A program made the translations under genes and the position numbers. From assembly GCA_016213015.1 (NCBI GenBank), contig JACRCE010000079.1:1-37744 (forward strand): a DNA stretch of 37,744 nt. The letters run 5' to 3'. Source of the DNA: Deltaproteobacteria bacterium. Lineage in GTDB: Bacteria > Desulfobacterota > GWC2-55-46. Every line of letters begins with the position of its first letter. Within the stretch, counting starts at the first letter, position 1. Under the pieces are notes generated by a model. It saw only the letters and a program-made list of their open reading frames with translations, was not told the origin of the DNA and did not search any database. Shown here in pieces: positions 30,030-37,739 of this stretch.

Positions 30030-32424
30030 GACCTTTGCCCTTTCTTCTTGTAATCAGCAGAGCCGACAGGCCGATGCCCGTCAAAGAACTTACGAACGCG
30101 CCGACGATAAAGAAGGCCGGCCTGTACGCGAATCTTACGACGTGAGCGCCCTTGTCAACGGCAACACCCCTCAAGCCGCAGTCGGCCTTGAGAACCTTTC
30201 TTTCCTCGCCGTCCACGTAAACCATCCAGCCCGGATACCAGCTCTCGCTTGCGACAAGAACGCCTCTTTCCAGCATGTTCACCTCAAGATCAACGGAGTT
30301 GTTGGCGTAAGCCGCGACGTTTACGGAGGCCGTTTGCGACCGCCGCTCTTCCCGCCTTCCGTCAGGCCACGGTTCCTCGAAAAGTAGCGCCTCTTTTGAC
30401 GGCAAAAATGTCTTCGCGGAAACGCGCTTGAGACATTGTTCATTGTCAGGCACGACCGAGTATGAATCGGCCACAAAAAATCTGGGCAGGTAGTTGAGGT
30501 TCTCGTAGACCTTAATAGTGCCCATCCGTTCAAGCTCTTTCGATTGCCTGACGCCTTTTTTGAGGCCGATTATCTTCTTGAGCCTGAACTCCTTTGATTC
30601 TATCATCGGCATTGAGACCATGTACTTGACGTTGAGCATGGCAAGCATGTTGGTGGCGTCCGGCGCCGTCTGTTGGATAAGCGCGCCGTACAATGCGTCG
30701 TAGTCGTGCCTGCGGATAACGTCGAATCCGTCGGCGTTGAAGACCCTGTGTTCAAGGTTATAGCCCCTGAGCCTTTCCTTATCTATGTTCATATTATCAA
30801 GAAACTCCTCGTCGAACTCGCCGTTGTTTTTGATGACCATGGCTTCGTTTAAGGTCTTAGGGGTAACGAACACGCGGTAGAGGGACTTGTCCGTCTCAAG
30901 GAATTCCATGACGCGGCTTTTCTTATGGTACTCGGATGCAACCGAGGTAAAGTAGTATCCTTCGTGCGCGAAGAATAGATCAACGGACAGGAGAAGGAGA
31001 ACGGCATAAGGGAATATCCTCTTAAACCTCAACGATCTGAAGGCCGCATACACGGCTATGGACGCGAGGATGAAAAAGACAAGCGCCCTTTTCGTGTTGA
31101 AGATGTTTATCTCTATATGATTGTAAGCCGGATGTTCGATGCCGCGCTCTTTCAATAAAACCCATGCCCACGACTCGAAGTAATCGAGCGCGCCAAGGGA
31201 AAAAGCGGCGGCTACGGACATGACAAGAAGCGCAAGGGCTATGCGGCCGACCGTCTTTTCCTTGTGGTCAATCCCCTTTACGAATGCGTCGAACCCGATA
31301 CCCGCGGCAACCGAGACGAATAGAAAAGTGATGAAAAGAAACTTGACCGGGTATCTTATCTTGTTGAAGACGGGGACGTAAGAATAAAGATAATAATACA
31401 ATGGCGTATTATTGCCCATTGCAAGGATAATGGAAAAAAGCATCGCTATCAGGAAGGGCGCGGCCTTTGCCTTATATTCCCTCGCAAAAAACAGCGCGAA
31501 TATGAATGGGATGGAGCCGGTATATACGGTCTTCAACCAACTCTGGTTGGCCCAGTACTTGGCGTCCGATACGCCGTAGCCGAACGGGTCCGGGATAAAG
31601 AACTGTACGAAGTCCTTGAAGGCGAACGACCACGTGGATGCCTCGAAAAAGGTAAGCCCCTGAGAGCGCGTGGACTGAAAGACCAGTTCGAGAAATGGCA
31701 ACAGTTGCGCCGCGGACAACAACGCGAAAACGACGATGGCGGCAAGGAAGAGGGCCAAGCGGCGCGGAGCCGACGGCAATGTTTGTTTGACGTCGTCGTT
31801 GATAAGCAATATGCCCGGAATAAGCGCTAAAAAAAATAAAAGCCCGATCGTCGCAAAGATGGTCTCGATGCCTCCGCCGAGGAACATCATTGTCAAGGAG
31901 AATCCGGTAAGAGAGGCATAGCCGAAAGACGAGCCGCGAATCGTCCTTAAAAAAAAGAAGACGACAAGCGGCGCCCAGACAACGGAAAAAAGCGTGCTCA
32001 TCACGTTGTGCGCCGAAAAAAGATACCCGCTCAACATGAAGGTAAGCGCGCCGATGAGCGAGCCGATTACGCTTGCCCTCAATTCGCGCAGGAGAAGAAA
32101 AGCGAATATCCCGGCAAGCGCGAAATGCAGCGTGAGTATCCAGTTGAAGGTAATATCAAACGGCAGGAAGATAAGCGGCCAGTTGAGCGGATAGAGCGCC
32201 CCGGGCTGAAGCGAGGCAAGGAGCGGATGGCCGCCGTAGAAGTATGGATTCCAGAGCGGAAACTCCCCTGCCCTGATTATGTCCGTCCACAGTATGCGCG
32301 GCGGAATGAAAAAGACGCCGAGGTCTCTTTCAGTCAGAAGATGCGCGCCGTCGAGCACCGGGAGAAAATATCCCAATGACAGAAGGATTATGTATAAAAA
32401 GGCAAGAAAATAGGCAAGGCGCAT
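30022..32424 (-). CDS. YfhO-like polytopic membrane protein
   Basis: The 800-residue protein has about a dozen or more membrane helices in the first 560 residues and a C-terminal soluble part (about 580-760), then a final membrane helix. The N-terminal LTERDLGVFFIPPRILW (about 30-46) and FPLWNPYFYGGHPLLASLQP are hallmarks of the YfhO family (bacterial GT-C-like). Gram-positive YfhO is linked to glycosylation of wall polymers. Here it probably acts with the overlapping GT39-like gene in sugar transfer at the outer face of the inner membrane. The ATG lies just behind the pilin terminator and has no clear ribosome-binding site, so expression may be low or depend on read-through. Confidence 0.85.
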   Translation of the reverse strand: MRLAYFLAFLYIILLSLGYFLPVLDGAHLLTERDLGVFFIPPRILWTDIIRAGEFPLWNPYFYGGHPLLASLQPGALYPLNWPLIFLPFDITFNWILTLHFALAGIFAFLLLRELRASVIGSLIGALTFMLSGYLFSAHNVMSTLFSVVWAPLVVFFFLRTIRGSSFGYASLTGFSLTMMFLGGGIETIFATIGLLFFLALIPGILLINDDVKQTLPSAPRRLALFLAAIVVFALLSAAQLLPFLELVFQSTRSQGLTFFEASTWSFAFKDFVQFFIPDPFGYGVSDAKYWANQSWLKTVYTGSIPFIFALFFAREYKAKAAPFLIAMLFSIILAMGNNTPLYYYLYSYVPVFNKIRYPVKFLFITFLFVSVAAGIGFDAFVKGIDHKEKTVGRIALALLVMSVAAAFSLGALDYFESWAWVLLKERGIEHPAYNHIEINIFNTKRALVFFILASIAVYAAFRSLRFKRIFPYAVLLLLSVDLFFAHEGYYFTSVASEYHKKSRVMEFLETDKSLYRVFVTPKTLNEAMVIKNNGEFDEEFLDNMNIDKERLRGYNLEHRVFNADGFDVIRRHDYDALYGALIQQTAPDATNMLAMLNVKYMVSMPMIESKEFRLKKIIGLKKGVRQSKELERMGTIKVYENLNYLPRFFVADSYSVVPDNEQCLKRVSAKTFLPSKEALLFEEPWPDGRREERRSQTASVNVAAYANNSVDLEVNMLERGVLVASESWYPGWMVYVDGEERKVLKADCGLRGVAVDKGAHVVRFAYRPAFFIVGAFVSSLTGIGLSALLITRRKGKGRE

Positions 32425-32438
32425 GAGCGGGCATAAAA

Positions 32439-32488
32439 AACCCGTTATCGCCTTTACGCTTTGAACGGCGTTTCGGCAATAACGGGTT
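32439..32488 (-). terminator. Rho-independent terminator behind the pilin pair
   Basis: On the minus strand AACCCGTTAT at 32479-32488 and its complement at 32439-32448 pair; the stem continues with GCC/GGC after one mismatch. A small inner hairpin caps it, and TTTTTT (32435-32440) follows. It should end most transcripts from the pilin genes 30 nt after the last stop. Confidence 0.85.
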
Positions 32489-32516
32489 CAGGTCTTTAAG
32501 ATAACGTTTTTTTAGC

Positions 32517-32933
32517 TCAGAAGTTATACCTGGTAGTGGGACTGGCGGTGCTGCTGCCCGACGTATAGGTCATGGTGTAAGGCATGCCGCCCACCGTTAT
32601 CGTGATCAAAGAACCGGTTACGTTGTTCGGCGACGACGTTGCGTCGCTCACCGCTATGGTAACGCCGCTTATGCCCGCGGCGGCGAGCACCATGTTCGTA
32701 TTGGCAGGGGACTCCGTTGCCCCAAGGGTATATACCGTGCCTTTAAGGAGATATTGCGAATGCAACACGCTTGCCGCGCCGCTGATAGAGCCGCCTACGC
32801 CCTTTGCGGTGGCCGATCTTGCATCCGACTGCAGGTCTATAAACCTCGGTATCGCGACGGCGGCAAGGATGCCGAGTATCAGGATGACCATTATAAGCTC
32901 TATCAGGGTGAAGCCTCTCGTGTTTCTTATCAT
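32517..32933 (-). CDS. Type IV pilin (second of tandem pair)
   Basis: The 138-residue prepilin has a 7-residue leader cut at G7/F8 before FTLIELIMVILILGILAAVA, with the invariant Glu at mature position 5. After the long helix, the globular part is small (about 110 mature residues outside the helix start) and contains no cysteine, so there is no D-region disulfide. AAGGAGG lies 5 nt before the ATG. It is 26 nt downstream of a 76 % identical paralogue (105 of 138 residues by hand alignment). The difference is largest at residues 94-100 and in the last ten residues, which may be surface exposed. Either could be the major pilin. Confidence 0.93.
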   Translation of the reverse strand: MIRNTRGFTLIELIMVILILGILAAVAIPRFIDLQSDARSATAKGVGGSISGAASVLHSQYLLKGTVYTLGATESPANTNMVLAAAGISGVTIAVSDATSSPNNVTGSLITITVGGMPYTMTYTSGSSTASPTTRYNF

Positions 32934-32958
32934 TGCAACCTCCTTGGGGTTTATTAGA

Positions 32959-33375
32959 TCAGAAGTTGTTCCTTATTCTCGGTCCCGTGGTGGCGCTGCC
33001 CGACGTATAGGTCATCGTGTAAGGCGTGCCGCCCACCGTTATCGTAACAAGAGAAGGGGTAACGTTGTTCGGCGACGACGTTGGCACTGCCGCGAGGATC
33101 GTTACACCTGAGATACCTGCCGCGCCGAGCACCATGTTCGTATCGGCCGGGGACTCTGTTGCCCCAAGCGTGTATACCGTGCCTCTGAGGAGATACTGCG
33201 CATGCAACACGTTGGCCGCTCCGCTGACCGCGCCTGATATGCCTTTAGCGGTGGCCAGCTTTGCATCCGCCTGCAGGTCAACGAACCTCGGCACAGCGAC
33301 AGCGGCAAGGATGCCGAGTATCAGAATGACCATCACGAGTTCAATCAACGTGAAACCACTCATGTTCTTTGGCAT
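32959..33375 (-). CDS. pilA: Type IV pilin (first of tandem pair)
   Basis: The 138-residue prepilin has leader MPKNMSG, cut before FTLIELVMVILILGILAAVA. A cysteine-free globular part follows, closely like the second copy (VYTLGATESPA, PYTMTYTSGS shared). It should be the main fibre subunit, because it has its own near-consensus promoter and an AAGGAGG site 5-6 nt before the ATG. The two copies have the same length and arose by tandem duplication. The shared cluster with pilB and pilC supports a type IVa-like pilus rather than a secretion pseudopilus, but the short globular part would also fit a pseudopilin. Confidence 0.9.
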   Translation of the reverse strand: MPKNMSGFTLIELVMVILILGILAAVAVPRFVDLQADAKLATAKGISGAVSGAANVLHAQYLLRGTVYTLGATESPADTNMVLGAAGISGVTILAAVPTSSPNNVTPSLVTITVGGTPYTMTYTSGSATTGPRIRNNF

Positions 33376-33412
33376 TATCGCCTCCTTGGTTTACATACAA
33401 GCATTATTATGG

Positions 33413-33440
33413 TTTATAACAAAAGCTCTTATGCTGTCAA
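33413..33440 (-). promoter_or_regulatory. Strong sigma-70-type promoter of the pilin pair
   Basis: On the minus strand TTGACA (33435-33440), a 16-nt spacer and TATAAA (33413-33418) lie about 40 nt before the pilin ATG. This is one mismatch from consensus overall. No sigma-54 GG-N10-GC pattern is seen here, unlike many pilA promoters. Confidence 0.8.
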
Positions 33441-33456
33441 GACTTTTTATAGAGCC

Positions 33457-33879
33457 TCACCACGTCTCGTACCCTTTTGTCGTTGAGCGCACCCTGCCGG
33501 TTTTCGCGTCAAGGCTATAGCGGTTGCCGAACGGATCGAGCGGAACCCCGTCATTATCCGTTGTCATGCCCTCGACATATTTACCGTGAAATTCGATGCT
33601 GAACTCCTCGCCTTCTATGGAATGCTTCGGAGAGGCCGCCTTTTTTTCAAAAAGCTCCTGAAGCGTTCCGGGGAGTTTTTTGTTATAAAGCGCATAGTTG
33701 TTTACCGCGCTCCTCAGGTTCGCAAGCTCCATCCTGATGGCTATCTCCTTTATCGGCCTGACGGACGAGTAAAACCTGTCCACAAAAAGCAACAACAATA
33801 TGCCGATCCCGGCAAGGATAAGCATTGTCTCAAGGATTGTGCGGCCGTTGTCGTTGAAGGAGACACGCTTATCTGACAT
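33457..33879 (-). CDS. Pilin-like / pseudopilin-like protein
   Basis: The protein has 140 residues from the ATG at 33877-33879, 2 nt after the pilC stop (AAGAGA upstream). A longer frame reaching back into pilC is not supported. Its start, VSFNDNGRTILETMLILAGI then GILLLLF, resembles a prepilin signal (G before R-T-I-L-E, with Glu at +5) but has Arg in place of the aromatic or hydrophobic residue at +1. The soluble part ends with PLDPFGNRYSLDAKTGRVRS, like the GspG calcium-site tail. It is probably a minor pilin or pseudopilin. Confidence 0.75.
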   Translation of the reverse strand: MSDKRVSFNDNGRTILETMLILAGIGILLLLFVDRFYSSVRPIKEIAIRMELANLRSAVNNYALYNKKLPGTLQELFEKKAASPKHSIEGEEFSIEFHGKYVEGMTTDNDGVPLDPFGNRYSLDAKTGRVRSTTKGYETW

Positions 33880-33881
33880 GC

Positions 33882-35102
33882 CTATCTCTTGACTACCTTG
33901 ATTATGTCCCACATCGGCAGGAATATGGCAAGGGCAAGGAACAGTACGATGACGAAAATGAAACCGAGGAGCACGGGCTCGAGCGTGGTCGTAAGATTTC
34001 TTATGGAGGCGTCCACCTCCTGATCGTAATACTCGGCGACCTTGTCGAGCATCTCGTCGAGGTTGCCGGTGTCCTCGCCCACGGCCACCATCTGCACGAC
34101 AAGCGGCGGAAAATGCTTGGCAACGCTCATTGGAGCGGAGAGCGTTTTACCGGCCCTTACGTCAACCTCGATCGATTTTATCTCGGCGGAAAGCGCCTTA
34201 TTCTCAACGGCGCGGGACGCGATGTCAAGCGACTGGAGTATCGGCAGACCGCTCTTGTAAAGCGAACCGAGCACGCGGGAGAACCTTGATAAGACGGACT
34301 TAAGGAGTATAGGCCCGAAGATGGGAAGCTTGAGCTTAACGCCGTCCCACCTGAGAGCGCCCGACGGCGTTAAGACGTAAAACCTCCATGCAATGAAGAC
34401 TGCGGCAACCGCGATTATGCCGATGTGCCAGTACGAGGTGAAGACGTTCGATATGTGTATCAGCATCCTCGTCGGCAGAGGCAGAGTCACGTTGAAGGAG
34501 GCGTACATCTTAACAAACCTCGGCACCACAAAGTACATGAGCACCGTTATCGCTATGACAAGCGCGCCCACGACGATCTTGGGGTATAAAGTGGCGCTCT
34601 TGACCTTTGCCCTGTTCTCGGCGTTCTTCTCGAGCATGGAGGCTATCCTGCCAAGCACGTCATCGAGGATGCCGCCCGCCTCGCCCGCCTCCACCATGTG
34701 CGGATAAAACTCAGGGAATACCCTTTTATGCTTCGCTATCGCGACGGAGAGGCTCGACCCGGCCTCCACGTCCGTCCTTATCGTCTTGATTATTGCCGCA
34801 AATTTTTTCGAGCCTGCCTGAAGCTCAAGCGTTGAAAGCGCCCTCATAAGCGGCACGCCCGCGCCGAAAAGGGTAGCCATCTGGCGGGAAAAGATGATAA
34901 TCTCCTGCTCAGGAACTTCCTTTACGTCAATGTACCTTCTGAAAACGTCAAGGGAAGGCAACCTCATCCCGACGTCCACGCGAATAGGGATAAGCCCCAT
35001 CCCGTCGAGCGCGGCCTCAAGCTGTCCCTTGTCAACGGCCTCAAGGCTGCCTGTAATCAGCGCGCCCTGTCTGTCCCTTGCCTTGTAAGTAAAAAATGCC
35101 AT
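33882..35102 (-). CDS. pilC: Type IV pilus platform protein PilC (GspF family)
   Basis: The 406-residue inner-membrane protein has two T2SSF domains (about 70-195 and 270-395) and three to four membrane helices (about 170-190, 220-240, 375-398). Hallmarks are FSRQMATLFGAGVPLMRAL, FPEFYPHMVEAGEAGGILDD and the second-domain counterpart FPPLVVQMVAVGEDTGNLDE. It forms the rotating platform that passes pilins into the fibre. It is followed closely by the pseudopilin gene and preceded by a heptad hairpin. No clear ribosome-binding site is visible before the ATG. Confidence 0.95.
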   Translation of the reverse strand: MAFFTYKARDRQGALITGSLEAVDKGQLEAALDGMGLIPIRVDVGMRLPSLDVFRRYIDVKEVPEQEIIIFSRQMATLFGAGVPLMRALSTLELQAGSKKFAAIIKTIRTDVEAGSSLSVAIAKHKRVFPEFYPHMVEAGEAGGILDDVLGRIASMLEKNAENRAKVKSATLYPKIVVGALVIAITVLMYFVVPRFVKMYASFNVTLPLPTRMLIHISNVFTSYWHIGIIAVAAVFIAWRFYVLTPSGALRWDGVKLKLPIFGPILLKSVLSRFSRVLGSLYKSGLPILQSLDIASRAVENKALSAEIKSIEVDVRAGKTLSAPMSVAKHFPPLVVQMVAVGEDTGNLDEMLDKVAEYYDQEVDASIRNLTTTLEPVLLGFIFVIVLFLALAIFLPMWDIIKVVKR

Positions 35103-35116
35103 GTTGTACCGTTGAT

Positions 35117-35186
35117 AAGGCCGTGACCGTTGTCCGTGACCGTGTAAAAGAAAGGATCATTCCACGGTCACGGTTCACGGTCTTTA
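35117..35186. repeat. Heptad hairpin E, behind the pilB stop
   Basis: The left arm has two 13-nt units, CCGTGACCGTTGT and CCGTGACCGTGTA. The right arm is CACGGTCACGGTTCACGGTC. The tip contains TAAAAGAAAGGAT. It begins 3 nt after the pilB stop and ends 14 nt before the pilC start region. Confidence 0.88.
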
Positions 35187-35188
35187 AG

Positions 35189-36895
35189 TTAATCGGCCAC
35201 CGACTGCGTAGCCTGAATAATCTCCTCAATCGTGGTATACCCGGCCTCCACCGCGCGTATGCCCTCTTGCCTGAGCGTGCGAAAGCCCCTATTGGAGGCC
35301 ACGGAGACGAGCGTTGAGCTGTCCTTCCGCGCCACTATCGAAGAACGCAGGACGTCATCCGGCATGAGCACCTCGAATATGCCGAGCCTGCCTTTAAGAC
35401 CGCTCCCCTTGCACGCGGCGCAACCAATGCCCTTGTAGAACTTGACGTTTCCTGCCTGCGCTTGAGGGTCTAATTCCTTCAGCATCACAGGGTCGGCGTC
35501 ATATACCTGTTTGCATGAATCGCATATCCTTCTCACGAGCCTCTGCCCCACGATGCAGGTAATCGCCGACGATATGAGGTAAGGCTCTATCCCCATGTCG
35601 AGAAGCCTCGTTACAGTGCCGACCGCGTCGTTGGTATGTATGGTGGATATGACAAGATGACCGGTAAGCGCCGCGTGTATGGCTATCTCGGCCGTTTCCT
35701 TGTCGCGTATCTCTCCTATCATCACGATGTCCGGGTCCTGCCTCAGGATATGGCGAAGCGCCCCGGCGAATGTAACGCCGGCCTTTGGATTGACCTGCAC
35801 CTGATTGATCCTTTTCAGATGATATTCGACAGGGTCCTCCACGGTAACAAGGTTTTTGTCCATCGTATTGAGGATGTTCATCAGGGTGTAGGCCGTTGTC
35901 GTCTTACCCGAGCCGGTCGGGCCTGTAAGCAGCATCAAACCGAACGGCCTTTTCATAACACGCGAGAGCACGTCAAGGGTCTCGGGAAAGGGCGTGAGGT
36001 GGTTCAAATCCAATATCATGGCCGATTTATCAAGAAGCCTTAAAACGGCCTTTTCGCCGAATATCGTGGGGAGCGTCGAAAGCCGGATGTCTATGTCCCT
36101 GCCGCCGATCTTCGACAAGAACCTTCCATCCTGCGGTACGCGCTTTTCCGCGATGTTCACGTCTCCGAGTATCTTTATCCTCGATATTATCGCCGGGTGG
36201 AGCTTCAAGGGCAGGTTGATGGACTCGTGCAAAAGCCCGTCCACGCGCAGGCGCACCCGGAGCGTGTCCTCGTCAGGCTCTATGTGTATGTCGGATGCGT
36301 TCTCCATGACGGCGCGGGCGATAAGGAGGTCTACAAGCTGAATAACGGACGCCTCGGCCGCGATCTTCTCAAGCTTTTCAGGCAGGTCCTCCTCGCCCTT
36401 CAAAAGCTCAAGCCCGGACGCCTGCACCCGTTTTATCATGTCCTCAAGGGAGACCTCCATCGCGTAATAGATGTTGATGGCCCTTCCAATCTCGGCCTCG
36501 GTGGACACTAACGGCTTTATCTGAAGTCCGGTTATGCGCCTCAGCTCGTCTATGGCAAAGACGTTCAATGGGTCGAGCATGGCGACGTTCAAGATGTCGG
36601 CCTCGACCGACACCGGTATGACCATATAGCGCCTTGCGACCGATTCGGGTATGAGTTTTACGGTCTTCGTCGGAACAGTTATGGTGGAGAGCATTACGAA
36701 GGGAAGCCGGTATTGATCCGCGAGCGCGGCCGCGATGTCTTTTTCCGTCGCATACCCGAGCTTGACGATGACGTTCCCGACCCTCGTATTGGTGCGCTTG
36801 CCCACGACAAGCGCCTCGTCGAGCTGTCCGGGCGTCAGGACGCGCTTTTCAACGAGTATCTCGCCGAGTGGTTTGACCTTCCTGATTACGGCCAT
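35189..36895 (-). CDS. pilB: Type IV pilus extension ATPase PilB (GspE family)
   Basis: The 568-residue motor has an N-terminal MshEN domain (about 5-150), able in relatives to bind c-di-GMP. The ATPase domain follows: Walker A GPTGSGKT (325-332), Asp box VEDPVE (352-357), Walker B VMIGEIRD (391-398) and His box (407-422). The zinc tetracysteine is C458, C461, C492, C495. This matches full-length PilB. It powers pilus extension. The PilZ-receiver protein at 2124-2852 is another possible c-di-GMP link. The ATG has AAGGAG 9 nt upstream and a near-consensus promoter. It is the first gene of the pilus cluster. Confidence 0.96.
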   Translation of the reverse strand: MAVIRKVKPLGEILVEKRVLTPGQLDEALVVGKRTNTRVGNVIVKLGYATEKDIAAALADQYRLPFVMLSTITVPTKTVKLIPESVARRYMVIPVSVEADILNVAMLDPLNVFAIDELRRITGLQIKPLVSTEAEIGRAINIYYAMEVSLEDMIKRVQASGLELLKGEEDLPEKLEKIAAEASVIQLVDLLIARAVMENASDIHIEPDEDTLRVRLRVDGLLHESINLPLKLHPAIISRIKILGDVNIAEKRVPQDGRFLSKIGGRDIDIRLSTLPTIFGEKAVLRLLDKSAMILDLNHLTPFPETLDVLSRVMKRPFGLMLLTGPTGSGKTTTAYTLMNILNTMDKNLVTVEDPVEYHLKRINQVQVNPKAGVTFAGALRHILRQDPDIVMIGEIRDKETAEIAIHAALTGHLVISTIHTNDAVGTVTRLLDMGIEPYLISSAITCIVGQRLVRRICDSCKQVYDADPVMLKELDPQAQAGNVKFYKGIGCAACKGSGLKGRLGIFEVLMPDDVLRSSIVARKDSSTLVSVASNRGFRTLRQEGIRAVEAGYTTIEEIIQATQSVAD

Positions 36896-36955
36896 GCGTT
36901 GAGACTCCTTATGGAAGAAACAGGGTATGCGCGAATCTGATGCGTCTTATGGAAG

Positions 36956-36983
36956 GTTATAATATGGGGCGGAAGGTTGTCAA
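36956..36983 (-). promoter_or_regulatory. Promoter of pilB
   Basis: On the minus strand TTGACA (36978-36983), a 16-nt spacer and TATAAC (36956-36961) lie about 60 nt before the pilB ATG. It is divergent from the toxin-antitoxin promoter about 95 nt away. Confidence 0.75.
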
Positions 36984-37075
36984 AGGTTTTTTACTATGAC
37001 TTGCATCTTGAGCAATCGGTCGTAGCAAAAAACAGAGGATGGAGCAATGGAAAAATCCCTTCCGGATTATTCCCA

Positions 37076-37104
37076 TTGTCAAATCGGACTTTTTATGGTA
37101 TCTT
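37076..37104 (+). promoter_or_regulatory. Promoter of the right toxin-antitoxin operon
   Basis: TTGTCA (37076-37081), a 17-nt spacer and TATCTT (37099-37104) precede the AGGAGA site (37113-37118) and the antitoxin ATG. The short leader and AT-rich spacer fit an autoregulated toxin-antitoxin promoter. Confidence 0.65.
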
Positions 37105-37125
37105 ATTCGGACAGGAGATAAAATA

Positions 37126-37416
37126 ATGAAGATTGCCGAAGACATCAGACCGATTACATACCTTAAGTCGAAAGCGGCCGATCTGCTTATCCAGATTAAC
37201 GATACGCACAGACCGGTCATCATAACGCAAAACGGCGAGCCGCGCGCCGTCTTGCAAGACCCTCTTTCCTATGAACGCATGAGGGCTGCTATCGGCATAA
37301 TGCGTCTCCTTTCGCAGGGAGAAAAAGACATACGGCTTGGAAAGACTTCGGAGCAAGACGACGTCTTTAACCGTTTAAGAGATAAACTCAAAGCCAAAAA
37401 AAGAGCCGGCGGCTAA
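37126..37416 (+). CDS. Phd/YefM-family antitoxin
   Basis: The protein has 96 residues from the ATG at 37126-37128, which has AGGAGA 7 nt upstream. A longer frame from 37039 would run through the promoter. The N-terminal half, DIRPITYLKSKAADLLIQIN followed by RPVIITQNGEPRAVLQDPLS, is the Phd/YefM DNA-binding fold. The C-terminal half is the charged toxin-binding helix region (KDIRLGKTSEQDDVFNRL). It neutralises the next gene product and represses the operon. The stop overlaps the toxin start in TAATG. Confidence 0.92.
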   Translation: MKIAEDIRPITYLKSKAADLLIQINDTHRPVIITQNGEPRAVLQDPLSYERMRAAIGIMRLLSQGEKDIRLGKTSEQDDVFNRLRDKLKAKKRAGG

Positions 37417-37739
37417 TGAGCAACTATGCCGTCAGATGGACATCTGCGGCAAGGGCTGATTTGGAGGCCATCATCGGCTTTATCGCCGAAGACAGTCCTG
37501 ATGCGGCGCTCCACATTTTAGAAAAACTCCGGAAAAAGGCCCTTGACCTGAATAACATGCCCAAAAGAGGCAGGCTCGTCCCGGAACTCAAGGCGCAAGG
37601 CATAATCATTTATCGGGAACTAATCCTTGCTCCATGGCGGATTATTTACAAAATAACCGACAAGACCGTTTACGTGCTTGCCGTCCTTGATTCCCGCCGC
37701 AATCTTGAAGACATACTTCTCGACAGATTCGTTGATTAA
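37416..37739 (+). CDS. ParE/RelE-family toxin
   Basis: The 107-residue protein has VRWTSAARADLEAIIGFIAE, a helix, then PKRGRLVPELKAQGIIIYRE and PWRIIYKITDKTVYVLAVLD, ending SRRNLEDILLDRF. This order of strands and the R-x-L-V-P-E and WRIIY patterns are those of the ParE branch, whose members mostly poison gyrase, while RelE relatives cleave mRNA. The target cannot be settled by eye. It is complete, ending with TAA 5 nt before the window end, and is coupled to its antitoxin. Confidence 0.92.
   Translation: MSNYAVRWTSAARADLEAIIGFIAEDSPDAALHILEKLRKKALDLNNMPKRGRLVPELKAQGIIIYRELILAPWRIIYKITDKTVYVLAVLDSRRNLEDILLDRFVD

Noticed and set aside
37039-37125. Longer N-terminus of the right antitoxin
   Set aside because: It would run through the promoter elements at 37076-37104, and the later ATG has a good ribosome-binding site and the conserved family start.
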